NCBI GenBank assembly: GCA_018971305.1
Contig: JAGXBC010000002.1
Location: forward strand, 1-64,000
DNA length: 64,000 nt
Direction of reading: 5' to 3'
Source: Patescibacteria group bacterium
GTDB lineage: Bacteria > Patescibacteria > Paceibacteria > UBA6257 > 2-01-FULL-56-20
Part shown: positions 33,817-42,683 of the stretch, in pieces
Position numbering within the stretch: position 1 is the stretch's first letter
How the letters are laid out: each line of letters opens with the position of its first letter
Notes under the pieces: generated by a model
What the model was told of the DNA's origin: nothing
The model's database searches: none
The model's input: only the letters and a program-made list of their open reading frames with translations
Program-made: the position numbers and the translations under genes

Positions 33817-33846
33817 ATTATACATCTAAATGGTATATGTTGTCAA
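33817..33846 (-). promoter_or_regulatory. Consensus sigma70 promoter of the EEP gene
   Basis: On the minus strand TTGACA (33846-33841), an 18-base spacer, then TATAAT (33822-33817). Both hexamers are perfect. It is divergent from the rfaE1 promoter at 33902. Confidence 0.85.
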
Positions 33847-33901
33847 TAATAGGTGATGATTTAATAGCTTCAATACCCCGCGATAAATTAACGTAGATTT
33901 A

Positions 33902-33930
33902 TTGATTTTTTGCCGACTTCATTGTATAAT
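33902..33930 (+). promoter_or_regulatory. Sigma70 promoter upstream of rfaE1
   Basis: TTGATT (33902-33907), a 17-base spacer, and TATAAT (33925-33930), 31 bases before the rfaE1 ATG. Confidence 0.8.
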
Positions 33931-33961
33931 AGAAGGCGTATAAATTAGCTATCATCTGTGC

Positions 33962-34963
33962 ATGTCAAAACAGAAGTCCAAATATGAGGACATAGCCAAA
34001 TCTTTCAAGTCCGCAAAGATCCTTGTGGTCGGCGACGTTATGCTTGATCTGTATATCCATGGGGATGTGGAGCGAATTTCTCCCGAGGCACCTGTGCCTA
34101 TAGTGTTCGAGAAGTCGCGCGAATATTTTCTTGGTGGCGCCGGGAACGTGGCGGCGAATGTGGCCGCACTTGGCGGAAAGGTGGTTTTGATTGGCAGCGG
34201 CGGCGGCGACAAAGAAGAGGATTTTGTCCGCGGAATTTGCAGCCGCAACGGCATAACCCCGCGTTTTTTGTACGAACCTAATCGCCCGACTTCCGTAAAA
34301 ACCCGGACTGTTTCCGGGCAACATTTGCTGTTAAGAATTGACAGAGAAAAGATCGGCGCTATTTCCAAAAATACCGAAAAGAAAGTTGTGCGCCTGGTAA
34401 ATGGTCTTCCCGACCATGATCTTGTTGTGGTTTCCGATTACGCCAAGGGCTTTATAACGCAAGCCGTGATTCAATCCTTAAAAAATCGTTTTGGAGCGAG
34501 AAAAGTAGTTGCGAATATAAAACCTTTGCCAGTCGCGCGGACAGGCGTTTATGATTTTAAAGGCGTAGACATCGGAATTTATAAGGGAATAAATACTATC
34601 ACCATGAACGCGAACGAAGGACGTTTCTTCACCGGCATTGATACGTCTACAGACCGTGGGGCAGTAAAAGCTTCCGGCCTGCTTTCGCGGCGTCTTAACG
34701 CTTCGGTTGTGCTAACAAGGGGAGCGCAAGGATTAACCGTGTACGATCGGGCTTTAAAAAGATCAGCCAACATATCAAGCAAAACGCTGCCGGTTTTTAA
34801 CGTAACGGGTGCCGGCGACACAGTTGCCGCTACTATTGTTCTTATGCTTGCGAGCGGTATGCCGCTGTTTAAGGCGGCGGAAGTAGCAAATCATGCCGGT
34901 GGGGTAGTAGTCGGTCGACAGGGAACTGCTGTTGTCAGGCCTTCAGATTTGAATTTGTCGTAG
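33962..34963 (+). CDS. rfaE1: D-glycero-beta-D-manno-heptose 7-phosphate kinase
   Basis: This is the stand-alone N-terminal half of HldE, a PfkB (ribokinase-type) kinase that phosphorylates heptose 7-phosphate at C1. The 333-aa protein has 'GDVMLDLYIHGDVERISPEA', 'GGAGNVAANVAALG', 'VVSDYAKGF', and the anion-hole/catalytic motif 'NVTGAGDTVAA' with Asp. The pairing of these with 'HGDVERISPEAPVP' is specific to HldE/RfaE. With gmhA, gmhB, rfaE2 and hldD this gives the whole ADP-heptose route. Confidence 0.94.
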   Translation: MSKQKSKYEDIAKSFKSAKILVVGDVMLDLYIHGDVERISPEAPVPIVFEKSREYFLGGAGNVAANVAALGGKVVLIGSGGGDKEEDFVRGICSRNGITPRFLYEPNRPTSVKTRTVSGQHLLLRIDREKIGAISKNTEKKVVRLVNGLPDHDLVVVSDYAKGFITQAVIQSLKNRFGARKVVANIKPLPVARTGVYDFKGVDIGIYKGINTITMNANEGRFFTGIDTSTDRGAVKASGLLSRRLNASVVLTRGAQGLTVYDRALKRSANISSKTLPVFNVTGAGDTVAATIVLMLASGMPLFKAAEVANHAGGVVVGRQGTAVVRPSDLNLS

Positions 34964-34965
34964 GT

Positions 34966-36213
34966 TTATTCCTGCTCGGTTTTGTCCAGGCAAATTCCCA
35001 ATACGGTTCCGAGCAGGAACCAGGTATGCCGCCAAAGAAATGCGTTCGTAAATAATATGCCGACGGCGAATGCCGCCGTGGCGACTATCCAGCCGAGTTT
35101 CAGGTGGCGCAGCGCGTCTTCCCTGGAGAAAGACATTATTTTTTTCCATGCTTCCTTGCCGAGATTGAAAACCAGTATCAGCAGGGCGATAAGCGAGCCG
35201 AAGCCGCCATACGATATCAACTCCATCAGAGAGTTGCTGGCAAAGAAGGGATAGCTGTAATTGTATTTAGTCGTGAGCGTTGCAATGCCGTAGTAGCCGA
35301 AGCCTAAGCCCAGCGGATTTTGCAGGAGAAATTCGAATGTCTTCGGCCAGGCCTCGCTCTGGTTCTGGCTTTCAATCTCCGAGGGAGAGAATTTTATAAT
35401 ACTGGTCGCAAAATTTGTTGCCCTGTTTAAAGCTAATATATGGATTTTCGGTTGAATTATTAGCGCGATACGGTAACCCATGATAAGAGAAAAAATAAAA
35501 GCGATAGCGACGAGCCCGGCTTTCATGATAATTTTTTCCTTGCATGCGTAATATACGATAAGCGCGACTATGGCTGCTAACAGTCCAAGCCACGAAGCTC
35601 TTGATGCCGACCATTCAATAAAAGAAGCAAGCACTACGAGGACCACGGCCATTAATATTCTTTGCCAGGCCTTTTTATAATTTACGAAAATTACGATGCC
35701 GATAATAAAAGCAACGACTGTCCAGAGGCCGCAGAGTATCGGCGATTGCATGAATCCCATTAGCCGCCCTCCGCCCACGTACACTCCCTCGTTCGGATTC
35801 CAGTATGCGGGTATGGCTAAGAGCGGAGAGAGTAAAATGGCCAAGCTGGCCGGCAATAAATATTTTTTGCCGTAAAAATAAACAAGAAATGCCGCCACGA
35901 AGAATGTGTAGGCGTTAAAGGCCAGCCGCCCGTAGTTTACCGCCGTTTCCTTGTCTATGGAGTTTTGCCCGTGGATGTAGCTTATAACCTGGGCTATCGC
36001 CGTGAGTGCAAAGATAGCGAAGAGGCTCCAGGCGTAGGGCTTTAATTTCGGCCATAGAGCCTTTATCCCGAACCGCGTTTCTTTCGTTGTGATAAGGGCC
36101 GCTCCGATTACGAGCAGAAGCAGATCCGTTATTTTACCGGATGTGTCTGGCCAGTAGGCGAATAAAAAAACCGCCGCCACGGAGATCCAGAGAACGAATG
36201 ATTTTGTTTTCAT
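34966..36213 (-). CDS. O-antigen ligase family membrane protein
   Basis: The 415-aa protein has about eleven membrane segments. The Wzy_C-like pattern is present: 'SAWASRASWLGLLAAIVALIV'-type helix with WSASRASW, then an external loop leading to 'TFEFLLQNPLGLGFGYYGIATL' and 'NSLMELISYGGFGSLIAL'. It is a second O-antigen ligase/polymerase relative, distinct from the one at 6711. It runs leftward, with only 2 bases between its end and rfaE1. One of the two may polymerise repeats and the other transfer to lipid or protein. Confidence 0.82.
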   Translation of the reverse strand: MKTKSFVLWISVAAVFLFAYWPDTSGKITDLLLLVIGAALITTKETRFGIKALWPKLKPYAWSLFAIFALTAIAQVISYIHGQNSIDKETAVNYGRLAFNAYTFFVAAFLVYFYGKKYLLPASLAILLSPLLAIPAYWNPNEGVYVGGGRLMGFMQSPILCGLWTVVAFIIGIVIFVNYKKAWQRILMAVVLVVLASFIEWSASRASWLGLLAAIVALIVYYACKEKIIMKAGLVAIAFIFSLIMGYRIALIIQPKIHILALNRATNFATSIIKFSPSEIESQNQSEAWPKTFEFLLQNPLGLGFGYYGIATLTTKYNYSYPFFASNSLMELISYGGFGSLIALLILVFNLGKEAWKKIMSFSREDALRHLKLGWIVATAAFAVGILFTNAFLWRHTWFLLGTVLGICLDKTEQE

Positions 36214-36246
36214 ATTATTTATTAGCCAGCCGGATCCTCAACGTTA

Positions 36247-36274
36247 TTGAAACTTTTTCTCTTTGGTATATTAT
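36247..36274 (+). promoter_or_regulatory. Sigma70-type promoter upstream of a GT2 gene
   Basis: TTGAAA (36247-36252), a 16-base spacer, TATTAT (36269-36274). The next ATG is at 36324. Confidence 0.55.
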
Positions 36275-36323
36275 ATAGTAATATTTTGCCCAAATCTAAC
36301 AACCGGTAATTTCACCCACAATA

Positions 36324-37232
36324 ATGGAAAATCCAGAACATTCTCCCGCCAGTAGGGGTTTGGTAAGCGTCGGTTTCATGACACATAACCGAGCCGGAAC
36401 ATTTCTCCGCGAGGCGTTGGAATCCCTTCTCGCCCAGACCTACAAAAACTTTGAGATAATAATTTCCGACGACGCTTCCACCGACGACACGGAAAAGATC
36501 TGCAAAGAGTACGCGGCTCAAGATAAGCGCATCAGATATATCCGGCAGGAGCGGAATATCGGTTTTGTCTACAATCCCGATTTTGTTGTAAGCCAGGCCA
36601 GGGGAGAATACTTTTTGTGGGCATGCGATGATGACAGATGGGACCCAGGGTTTTTAGAAAAATGCGTGGATAAATTCAGGGAAGACCCGGAGGCCATAAT
36701 GGTTTTTACCCGTTTTAACGATGTCTTTTTGGACGGCTCCTTCGTAAAAACTTATGACCCAAAGAAGTTCTTTCCGTTTGAAAGAGATCTGTTCGGGCGG
36801 CTGAGGTCATACACTCTTTTTTATGCGAACGATCTAAAGTCGGTTCTTCAATACGGGCTCTGGAGGCTCCAGGCGATGAAGGACATTGCGATGTCCGGCC
36901 CGCAGGGTTTGCCGAGGCACGACGGTTGGTGGGGGTTCAATATTTTATTTATCTACAGGGCTCTGGCTAAGGGCCCGTTCGCTTTTGTTGATGAAACATT
37001 GTTTTTCAGGCGGACAAAAGTAAAAGAAAAGAAATTAAAGAAAAGGAATTTTATCGCCCGCCTTTTCTGGAGCTTTAAAGGGCGCCTGGAGAAGATATTC
37101 AATAATCCGCTTTTTTATCTCATCATTTGGTTTACCCTGAGAATAAAAAAACTTTCCTTCGGCCAGCGCCTTTATCTGGCGCTTCTCAACATCTATGTTA
37201 TGGCGCGCTTGCTTTTCAGGAGGAAGATATAG
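36324..37232 (+). CDS. Glycosyltransferase family 2 protein
   Basis: The 302-aa protein has the GT-A fold signature: 'ALESLLAQTYKNFEIIISDDAS' and the metal-binding 'ACDDDRWDPGF'. The C-terminal 60 residues are basic and hydrophobic and may bind the membrane. The protein is a full-length paralogue of the one at 46680, sharing 'YFLWACDDD', 'LRSYTLF', 'FGLW'-like and a similar tail. Together the pair brackets the LCAT-hydrolase and deoxysugar module. Sugar specificity unknown. Confidence 0.88.
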   Translation: MENPEHSPASRGLVSVGFMTHNRAGTFLREALESLLAQTYKNFEIIISDDASTDDTEKICKEYAAQDKRIRYIRQERNIGFVYNPDFVVSQARGEYFLWACDDDRWDPGFLEKCVDKFREDPEAIMVFTRFNDVFLDGSFVKTYDPKKFFPFERDLFGRLRSYTLFYANDLKSVLQYGLWRLQAMKDIAMSGPQGLPRHDGWWGFNILFIYRALAKGPFAFVDETLFFRRTKVKEKKLKKRNFIARLFWSFKGRLEKIFNNPLFYLIIWFTLRIKKLSFGQRLYLALLNIYVMARLLFRRKI

Positions 37233-37281
37233 GGTTATTGCGTTATATGCCGGGATGTTTTAGTATGCAAAAAAACTTAGT

Positions 37282-37302
37282 TTTTCTATATATTATAGAA
37301 AA
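37282..37302. repeat. 9-bp inverted repeat TTTTCTATA / TATAGAAAA
   Basis: Arms at 37282-37290 and 37294-37302 flank TAT, ending 14 bases before the ATG of the secreted hydrolase gene. Its place suggests a regulator site or RNA hairpin over the start region, but no regulator is known. Confidence 0.6.
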
Positions 37303-37316
37303 TTTCAATTACTAGC

Positions 37317-40229
37317 ATGAAAGCTAAATTTTTGATGTTTTCGCTGTTTATTCTTTGCGGGTTTTTGTTTGCGAATAGTGCCTTAGCTTCAATCGAATGG
37401 ACTCCGGATGCGCACACTGTTGCCCTTTATCACCTCGACGGCAATTATTCGGATAGCTCCGGCAACGGTTTGGATTTGGTCGGATATAATTCACCAACTT
37501 TTTCTACTGGGCATTTTGGCATGGCAATTGATACGCATCCGCCACTTATAACAAGCTCATCGTCCTATGCGTATGGTAGCGTTGATACGGGAATAGGTAA
37601 CGGACCCATCACTATGGTTTGCTCTTTTTACGCTGCGTTACCCAGTCCAAACCAACGCCAGTTTATATGCAATAATAGTTTTTCTTCCAACAAGCTGGTA
37701 TACAGAATTGAATATAGAGATATTTCCGGTATCCAATACCTTCGTTTCTATCGAGACAGATATAACATAATTTCGGATTATGTAAGTTATACAACTACTC
37801 TTACGCCTGGTATTTATTACAACGTTATTCTTGTTTATGACGGAAGCGTTCTTAAAGGTTACCTTAACGGCAATCTTGTTGCGTCATCCTCGTTCTCGGG
37901 AGATGGTGGCCTCGCCCTCCATGACTGTATAGTTATTGGTGCAGAGGCCGATCCAGATATTGGATGTAGCCATGTCGTCGACAGCTGGGGCCTTGATGGC
38001 CAAGTTGACGAAGTAATTATTCAAAACACTGCTTGGAGCGATAGAGATGTGTCGAATTACTACAACAATTATTTTCTCGGCTCCGCCCCCATTCAGCGCG
38101 AACCGGTCGTTATAGTCCCGGGAATTATGGGGTCTTATCTTAACCGTGTTTCCAACGGAGAAGAAGTCTGGCCTAATGTCACTAAGATGTTGGGGTTGTC
38201 TGACACATATTTAGACGACCTTCGGCTCTCATCTTCCGGAAAAGAAATCTTTGGCAAAGAAATGAATGCGCCAGCGGTTATAGAGGAGGTAGCCATACTT
38301 GGCGTTCCCGTTAAAACAGTCTATAAAAATCTTATACAAGATCTTAGTGGATATACCCTAAATACAAATTTATTTGTTGTTCCTTATGACTGGCGTCTTG
38401 ATATACATAGCCAAATAGATAAATTAGATCAAGTGGTAAATCGGGCCATAAAAAATTCTCCTAATGGAAAAATAAATATTATCGCCCACAGCATGGGAGG
38501 CCTCTTGGCCAAGGATTACATTTCCGAGACCCCCACATCTTCATTTTTGGATAAAGTTATATTTCTCGGAACTCCTAATCTAGGTGCACCATTAGCTGCC
38601 AAGATATTAAATTATGGTGACGATCTTAATTTTAAGATAATAAAAAACAACAAGTTAACCAGTATTCTTAACGAAGGAGAAATTAAAAAAATTTCGCAAA
38701 ATATGCCCGCCGTTTACGAACTTCTGCCCAGCCGTAATTATTTTTCTACCGTGAATTCCTATATAGCGGATTTTAACCCCCTTGGTCAAGACAATTTTCT
38801 AGATTATAACGCCACCGAACAATTCCTATCTGGTCAGGGACGGAACAGCGGACTTCTTGCGAGAGCCGATACTTTTCACGAACAGGATACGACGCTCGTC
38901 AATGCCCCAAAGGTTTACAACATCGTTGGATGCCAAAATTATAATACTATCGGGGGATATCTTATTTATCCTCATGGTAGGTACGACTTGGGCTATATAA
39001 GCGGTGATGGTACCGTTCCTCTTGGAAGTGCCGTAAGTATTCCTAATACAACCCTGACATACTATGCTCCATTTGGCACGACCGGTATTGACCACATGGG
39101 TTTGGCCGGGGATTCCAATGTACTAAACATAATACAAGGTATTTTGAAGGATAACCCACTATCATCTTCCGGGAACGTAACAGAGGATGGCACCACGTGC
39201 GTCCAGGGTAGCCCTGATGCGATAATTTTTGAAACGCATTCCCCGGTCAGTTTGAATGTTTATGATCACGAGGGTAATCATCTTGGCCCCACCGCTAGTG
39301 GGACTACGGAATTCGGAATCACCGGTGCGAGTTATTATACTATAGAACACAACAGTTTCGCGCGCGTTCCCGCCGGGGATGCTTATACCGTTGTACTTAA
39401 CGGTACAGCGACAGGTACTGCGGAATTTGATATAGAATCTGCGAGCGGTAGCACGATACACAACAAAGCGGTTTTTCGTAATATTCCCATCTCTGGTTCT
39501 GATACTGTCGTAAGGACTGCATTCAGTGATTTTCATAATCAGATTACATTAAATGTGGATAACAACGGTGATGATTCGACCGATCTAATATTACAACCGG
39601 ATGCCATTCTTTCCGGTGTGCAAAGCGCGGATATAACTCCCCCGGTAATCCTTACATCTTATGTTTCCAGTACTCTTGTGGTTGGTTCGCCAATTACACT
39701 CGAATTTTCTGCTACGGATGATTTATCTGGAGTAGCATCTACAACCGCGACCCTGGATGGCAACCCCGTACCGAATGGCATGAAAATCTCAACCCTTGGT
39801 GTCGGTCAACATACATTTGAAGTAGACTCAGTGGATAATGCCGGCAATCCGTCGGCATCACAAATGATTTTTAACGTTGTTTATAATTTCGGCGGCTTCT
39901 TGCCACCGGTTAAATTAGACGGTTCTGGCACCTATAAACAAGGCAGGACATTACCAATGAAATTTCAACTAACGGATGCAAATGGCAACTTCATAACCAA
40001 CGCAACGGCGCGGCTCTCCTTATCGAGAGTTTCTGATAATTTATTTGGGACAACGGGTGACGCGTATCTTTCATCGAATATGGCCGATGGCGAAAGTCAG
40101 TTTAGATACGACTTTACAACCAATCAATATGTTTTCAATTTACCACTAAATATTGATATTGGATTATGGAGATTGGAAGTTAGACTAGATGACGGCACTA
40201 AGCATTTTGTTGAAATTTCTGTAAAGTAA
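37317..40229 (+). CDS. Secreted LamG + LCAT-like alpha/beta hydrolase
   Basis: The 970-aa protein starts with a signal peptide (about 1-24, ending NSALA-S). Residues 30-245 are a LamG/concanavalin-like domain ('ALYHLDGNYSDSSGNGLDL'). About 260-600 is a lipase of the lecithin:cholesterol acyltransferase type: 'VVIVPGIMGSYLNRV', 'VPYDWRLDIHSQI', and nucleophile Ser392 in AHSMGG. A catalytic Asp and His are plausible around 'SGDGTVPLGSA' and 'GIDHMGLAGD'. Ig-like repeats and a final 'GRTLPMKFQLTDANG' domain follow. No sortase motif or C-terminal anchor is seen. It may act on surface lipids or acylated glycans. Confidence 0.85.
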   Translation: MKAKFLMFSLFILCGFLFANSALASIEWTPDAHTVALYHLDGNYSDSSGNGLDLVGYNSPTFSTGHFGMAIDTHPPLITSSSSYAYGSVDTGIGNGPITMVCSFYAALPSPNQRQFICNNSFSSNKLVYRIEYRDISGIQYLRFYRDRYNIISDYVSYTTTLTPGIYYNVILVYDGSVLKGYLNGNLVASSSFSGDGGLALHDCIVIGAEADPDIGCSHVVDSWGLDGQVDEVIIQNTAWSDRDVSNYYNNYFLGSAPIQREPVVIVPGIMGSYLNRVSNGEEVWPNVTKMLGLSDTYLDDLRLSSSGKEIFGKEMNAPAVIEEVAILGVPVKTVYKNLIQDLSGYTLNTNLFVVPYDWRLDIHSQIDKLDQVVNRAIKNSPNGKINIIAHSMGGLLAKDYISETPTSSFLDKVIFLGTPNLGAPLAAKILNYGDDLNFKIIKNNKLTSILNEGEIKKISQNMPAVYELLPSRNYFSTVNSYIADFNPLGQDNFLDYNATEQFLSGQGRNSGLLARADTFHEQDTTLVNAPKVYNIVGCQNYNTIGGYLIYPHGRYDLGYISGDGTVPLGSAVSIPNTTLTYYAPFGTTGIDHMGLAGDSNVLNIIQGILKDNPLSSSGNVTEDGTTCVQGSPDAIIFETHSPVSLNVYDHEGNHLGPTASGTTEFGITGASYYTIEHNSFARVPAGDAYTVVLNGTATGTAEFDIESASGSTIHNKAVFRNIPISGSDTVVRTAFSDFHNQITLNVDNNGDDSTDLILQPDAILSGVQSADITPPVILTSYVSSTLVVGSPITLEFSATDDLSGVASTTATLDGNPVPNGMKISTLGVGQHTFEVDSVDNAGNPSASQMIFNVVYNFGGFLPPVKLDGSGTYKQGRTLPMKFQLTDANGNFITNATARLSLSRVSDNLFGTTGDAYLSSNMADGESQFRYDFTTNQYVFNLPLNIDIGLWRLEVRLDDGTKHFVEISVK

Positions 40230-40262
40230 TAACCTAGAGTTGCTATTTTATTTATTATCACG

Positions 40263-40658
40263 ATGTGGAAATTGTACGTATATAGTTTTCTGTTAGGAAT
40301 AGCATCAAATCCATTATTGTATTTTCTGGAGTATCTTCTGCCGTATATGGGTCGCCCAATGATGGATTTCAGTTATATGCTGACGGACTGGTTTGGTCCG
40401 CCTACCACCGTGAACCAATCTTTAATAAGTTTATTTTCTCAATTTTTTTTCACAGAGCTCATCTTGGGGTTATATCTATTTATAATTTTTTTATTTTCAT
40501 CTCCCGTGCGCAATAAATCAAAGTTTGCTCCGAGCGGAACAACCAAAGCAAAATTTATGCTATCCATTTTCGCCGCTTTCGTTGGAGGTATTGCGGTTTT
40601 TGGCGTGTTATCGATTCTCGCTGTGAGCTTAGCCGTTTCACATTGGAGCTTTATGTAA
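40263..40658 (+). CDS. Small membrane protein, unknown function
   Basis: The 131-aa protein has about three membrane segments (roughly 5-27, 58-80 and 97-122), with a short charged loop 'SPVRNKSKFAPSGTTKAK' between the last two. I do not recognise a family. It lies 33 bases after the secreted hydrolase gene and may be co-transcribed with it. Bases 40659-40837 show no gene. Confidence 0.6.
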   Translation: MWKLYVYSFLLGIASNPLLYFLEYLLPYMGRPMMDFSYMLTDWFGPPTTVNQSLISLFSQFFFTELILGLYLFIIFLFSSPVRNKSKFAPSGTTKAKFMLSIFAAFVGGIAVFGVLSILAVSLAVSHWSFM

Positions 40659-40837
40659 GTCCAGAGAACTTTTATATTTTTAACTTTTTATTTAATATTA
40701 ATAGTTAATTATGCGTACCCCGGTTTTAAAAGAGATTATCCATACGGTTAGGCGGTGCCACTTAACCAGTAGATTATTTTGAGATGGTCGAAATCTGTGT
40801 TAATATTTAGTCATATTTGATAATTAGTAATATCTTT

Positions 40838-42070
40838 ATGCCGTTTTCTAAAAAATCAACAAACCTAAGGGTTCCATATGCACGTTCTGTTTACGACTCT
40901 AAAGAGGAGAAAGCCGTGCTTAGGGTTATGCGCGCTCCTGGCAGAATGGCTATGGGTCCGGAGACAAGAAAATTTGAGGAACGAGTTGCCAAGGCCTGCG
41001 GTAAGAAATACGGTATTATGGTCAACTCTGGTTCATCTGCCAATTTACTCTCGGTTGAATTGCTAGACCTACCTAGGGGTTCAGAGGTTATTACGCCGAT
41101 TCTTACGTTTTCTACAACTGTTGCCCCACTGGTTCAAAAAGGGCTTATACCGGCATTTACAGATGTTGAAGAGGGAACATACAATATAAACATTTCGCAG
41201 ATGGAGCGACTACTTACCAAAAAGACCAAGGCATTGATGATACCGTTATTTCTCGGCAATGTCCCGAATCTTTCGGCTATCAAGATTTTTGCAAAAAAAC
41301 ACAGGCTTTTCTTTATAGAAGATTCTTGCGACACGCTCGGCGCCACTTATCGTGGCGTTCCCTCTGGAAGGTTTTCCGATATCACCACAACAAGTTTTTA
41401 TGGTGCTCATATAATAACGGCAACTAGTAATGGTGGAATGCTAATGGTAAATAATCCGGAATGGAGGGATTTTGCTAGAGTTTTGCGTGGTTGGGGCAGA
41501 AGCTCGGCCCTTTTTGGGGAGTCGGAGGATATAAGGCAGCGTTTCAAGGCACGACTAGGAAAGATACCGTACGATGCGAAATTTGTTTTCGATAAAGTTG
41601 GTTACAATTTACTTCCATCAGAGATGGGCGCTGCTTTCGGCAATGTGCAGATGGATAGGCTACCAGTATTTAGAAAAAGGCGTGAACATAACTTCAAGGA
41701 ACTTTCCAAATTTTTCAAAAGTTATGAAGAATTTTTTATTCGGCCAATCCAGAATCCGGAAGCAAGGACGCAATGGATAAGTTTCCCGCTTACCATACGC
41801 AAGGGTGCCCCCTTTACGCGCATGGATATAATGTCTTATCTTGAGAAAAATAATATTCAAACGCGGCCAGTAGCGACCGGAAATATTCTTTTGCAGCCTG
41901 GCTTCCGTAATATCGTTAGGAAAACTTTGCGCGAAGGATATCCGGTGGCGGACGAGATAACCAAGAGAGGATTTGTTATTGGGGTCCATCATGGCTTAAT
42001 GAGAGAACATCTGGATAAAATGAAGAGAGTTTTACGGGAATTCCTCAAGAAGTATAGTTCTTACAGCTAA
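40838..42070 (+). CDS. DegT-fold PLP enzyme with His for Lys, ColD/RfbH-like 3-dehydratase
   Basis: ATG 40838 is used (MPFSKKSTNLRV); the TTG at 40817 is less likely. The 410-aa protein has the aminotransferase fold with Asp162 (FIEDSCDTLGATYRG), but the PLP lysine is replaced by His191 in 'SFYGAHIITATSNGGM'. This swap marks sugar 3-dehydratases: ColD (GDP-4-keto-6-deoxymannose) and RfbH/E1 (CDP-sugar). It has too few cysteines for the 2Fe-2S site of E1, so ColD is the nearer type. It should remove the C3 hydroxyl of a 4-keto-6-deoxy NDP-sugar. Confidence 0.82.
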   Translation: MPFSKKSTNLRVPYARSVYDSKEEKAVLRVMRAPGRMAMGPETRKFEERVAKACGKKYGIMVNSGSSANLLSVELLDLPRGSEVITPILTFSTTVAPLVQKGLIPAFTDVEEGTYNINISQMERLLTKKTKALMIPLFLGNVPNLSAIKIFAKKHRLFFIEDSCDTLGATYRGVPSGRFSDITTTSFYGAHIITATSNGGMLMVNNPEWRDFARVLRGWGRSSALFGESEDIRQRFKARLGKIPYDAKFVFDKVGYNLLPSEMGAAFGNVQMDRLPVFRKRREHNFKELSKFFKSYEEFFIRPIQNPEARTQWISFPLTIRKGAPFTRMDIMSYLEKNNIQTRPVATGNILLQPGFRNIVRKTLREGYPVADEITKRGFVIGVHHGLMREHLDKMKRVLREFLKKYSSYS

Positions 42071-42079
42071 TTTAGTCTC

Positions 42080-42640
42080 ATGGATTTGAGAGAAAGTAAA
42101 ATCGGTGGCGCTTGCGAAATCTTTTTAAAACCTAGTACTGATGAGCGTGGTCACTTTATGCGTACCTACGATAGTAAGATATTTGAGGAGTATGGATTGC
42201 CGACCGAGTGGCCGGAAGAGAGCGAATCTTTTTCCAGAATCAAAGGAACGATTCGCGGGCTACATTTCCAATATCCACCGGACTGGGAAACAAAAGTGAT
42301 AAGGGCTGTTAGTGGAGAAACGTTTTTGGCTATCGTTGATCTGCGGAAAACTTCTCCGACCTTTGGAAAATGGGATTCTGTTGTTTTGTCCGCTACAAAA
42401 CACAATATGTTCGTAGTACCGCGCGGTTGCGCTAATGGAATTTGCACCCTTACGGAAAACTGTATCCTTGCCTATAAAATGGATAATCATTTCAACCCCA
42501 AGAATCAAGATAATATTTTGTGGAAAGATTCTGATATTGGAATTGATTGGCCGATAAATCCACCTGTAATAATTTCCGCGAGAGATACGAGTGCCCAAAC
42601 CTTCAAACAATTTATGAAAAAGAGCAAAAGAGGGCTCTAA
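42080..42640 (+). CDS. RmlC-like sugar 3,5-epimerase
   Basis: The 186-aa cupin has the dTDP-4-keto-rhamnose 3,5-epimerase pattern: 'DERGHFMRTYD', 'SFSRIKGTIRGLHFQYPPDW' with the catalytic His, 'KVIRAVSGETFLAIVDLRK' and 'SARDTSAQTF' near the end. It lies 9 bases after the ColD-like gene. Similar RmlC-fold enzymes (DdahB, MlghB) epimerise GDP-4-keto-6-deoxy-heptose in Campylobacter. Here the substrate may be GDP-linked, given the neighbours; a dTDP substrate is also possible. Confidence 0.85.
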   Translation: MDLRESKIGGACEIFLKPSTDERGHFMRTYDSKIFEEYGLPTEWPEESESFSRIKGTIRGLHFQYPPDWETKVIRAVSGETFLAIVDLRKTSPTFGKWDSVVLSATKHNMFVVPRGCANGICTLTENCILAYKMDNHFNPKNQDNILWKDSDIGIDWPINPPVIISARDTSAQTFKQFMKKSKRGL

Positions 42641-42651
42641 ATTAAATAAAT

Positions 42652-42677
42652 AGCGGCAGGACAACTGTCCCACCGCT
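42652..42677. terminator. Hairpin between convergent genes
   Basis: AGCGG (42652-42656) and CCGCT (42673-42677) outer arms, GGACA/TGTCC inner arms, internal CA/CA mismatch and a 2-base loop. Plus strand is followed by TATGTTTC, minus strand by ATTTATTTAATTT. It probably ends both the epimerase gene and the leftward Nudix gene. Confidence 0.65.
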
Positions 42678-42683
42678 TATGTT

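Noticed and set aside
33311..33817. 168-codon rightward frame opposite the EEP gene
   Set aside because: Overlaps the promoter and coding region of the EEP gene and has no family resemblance.
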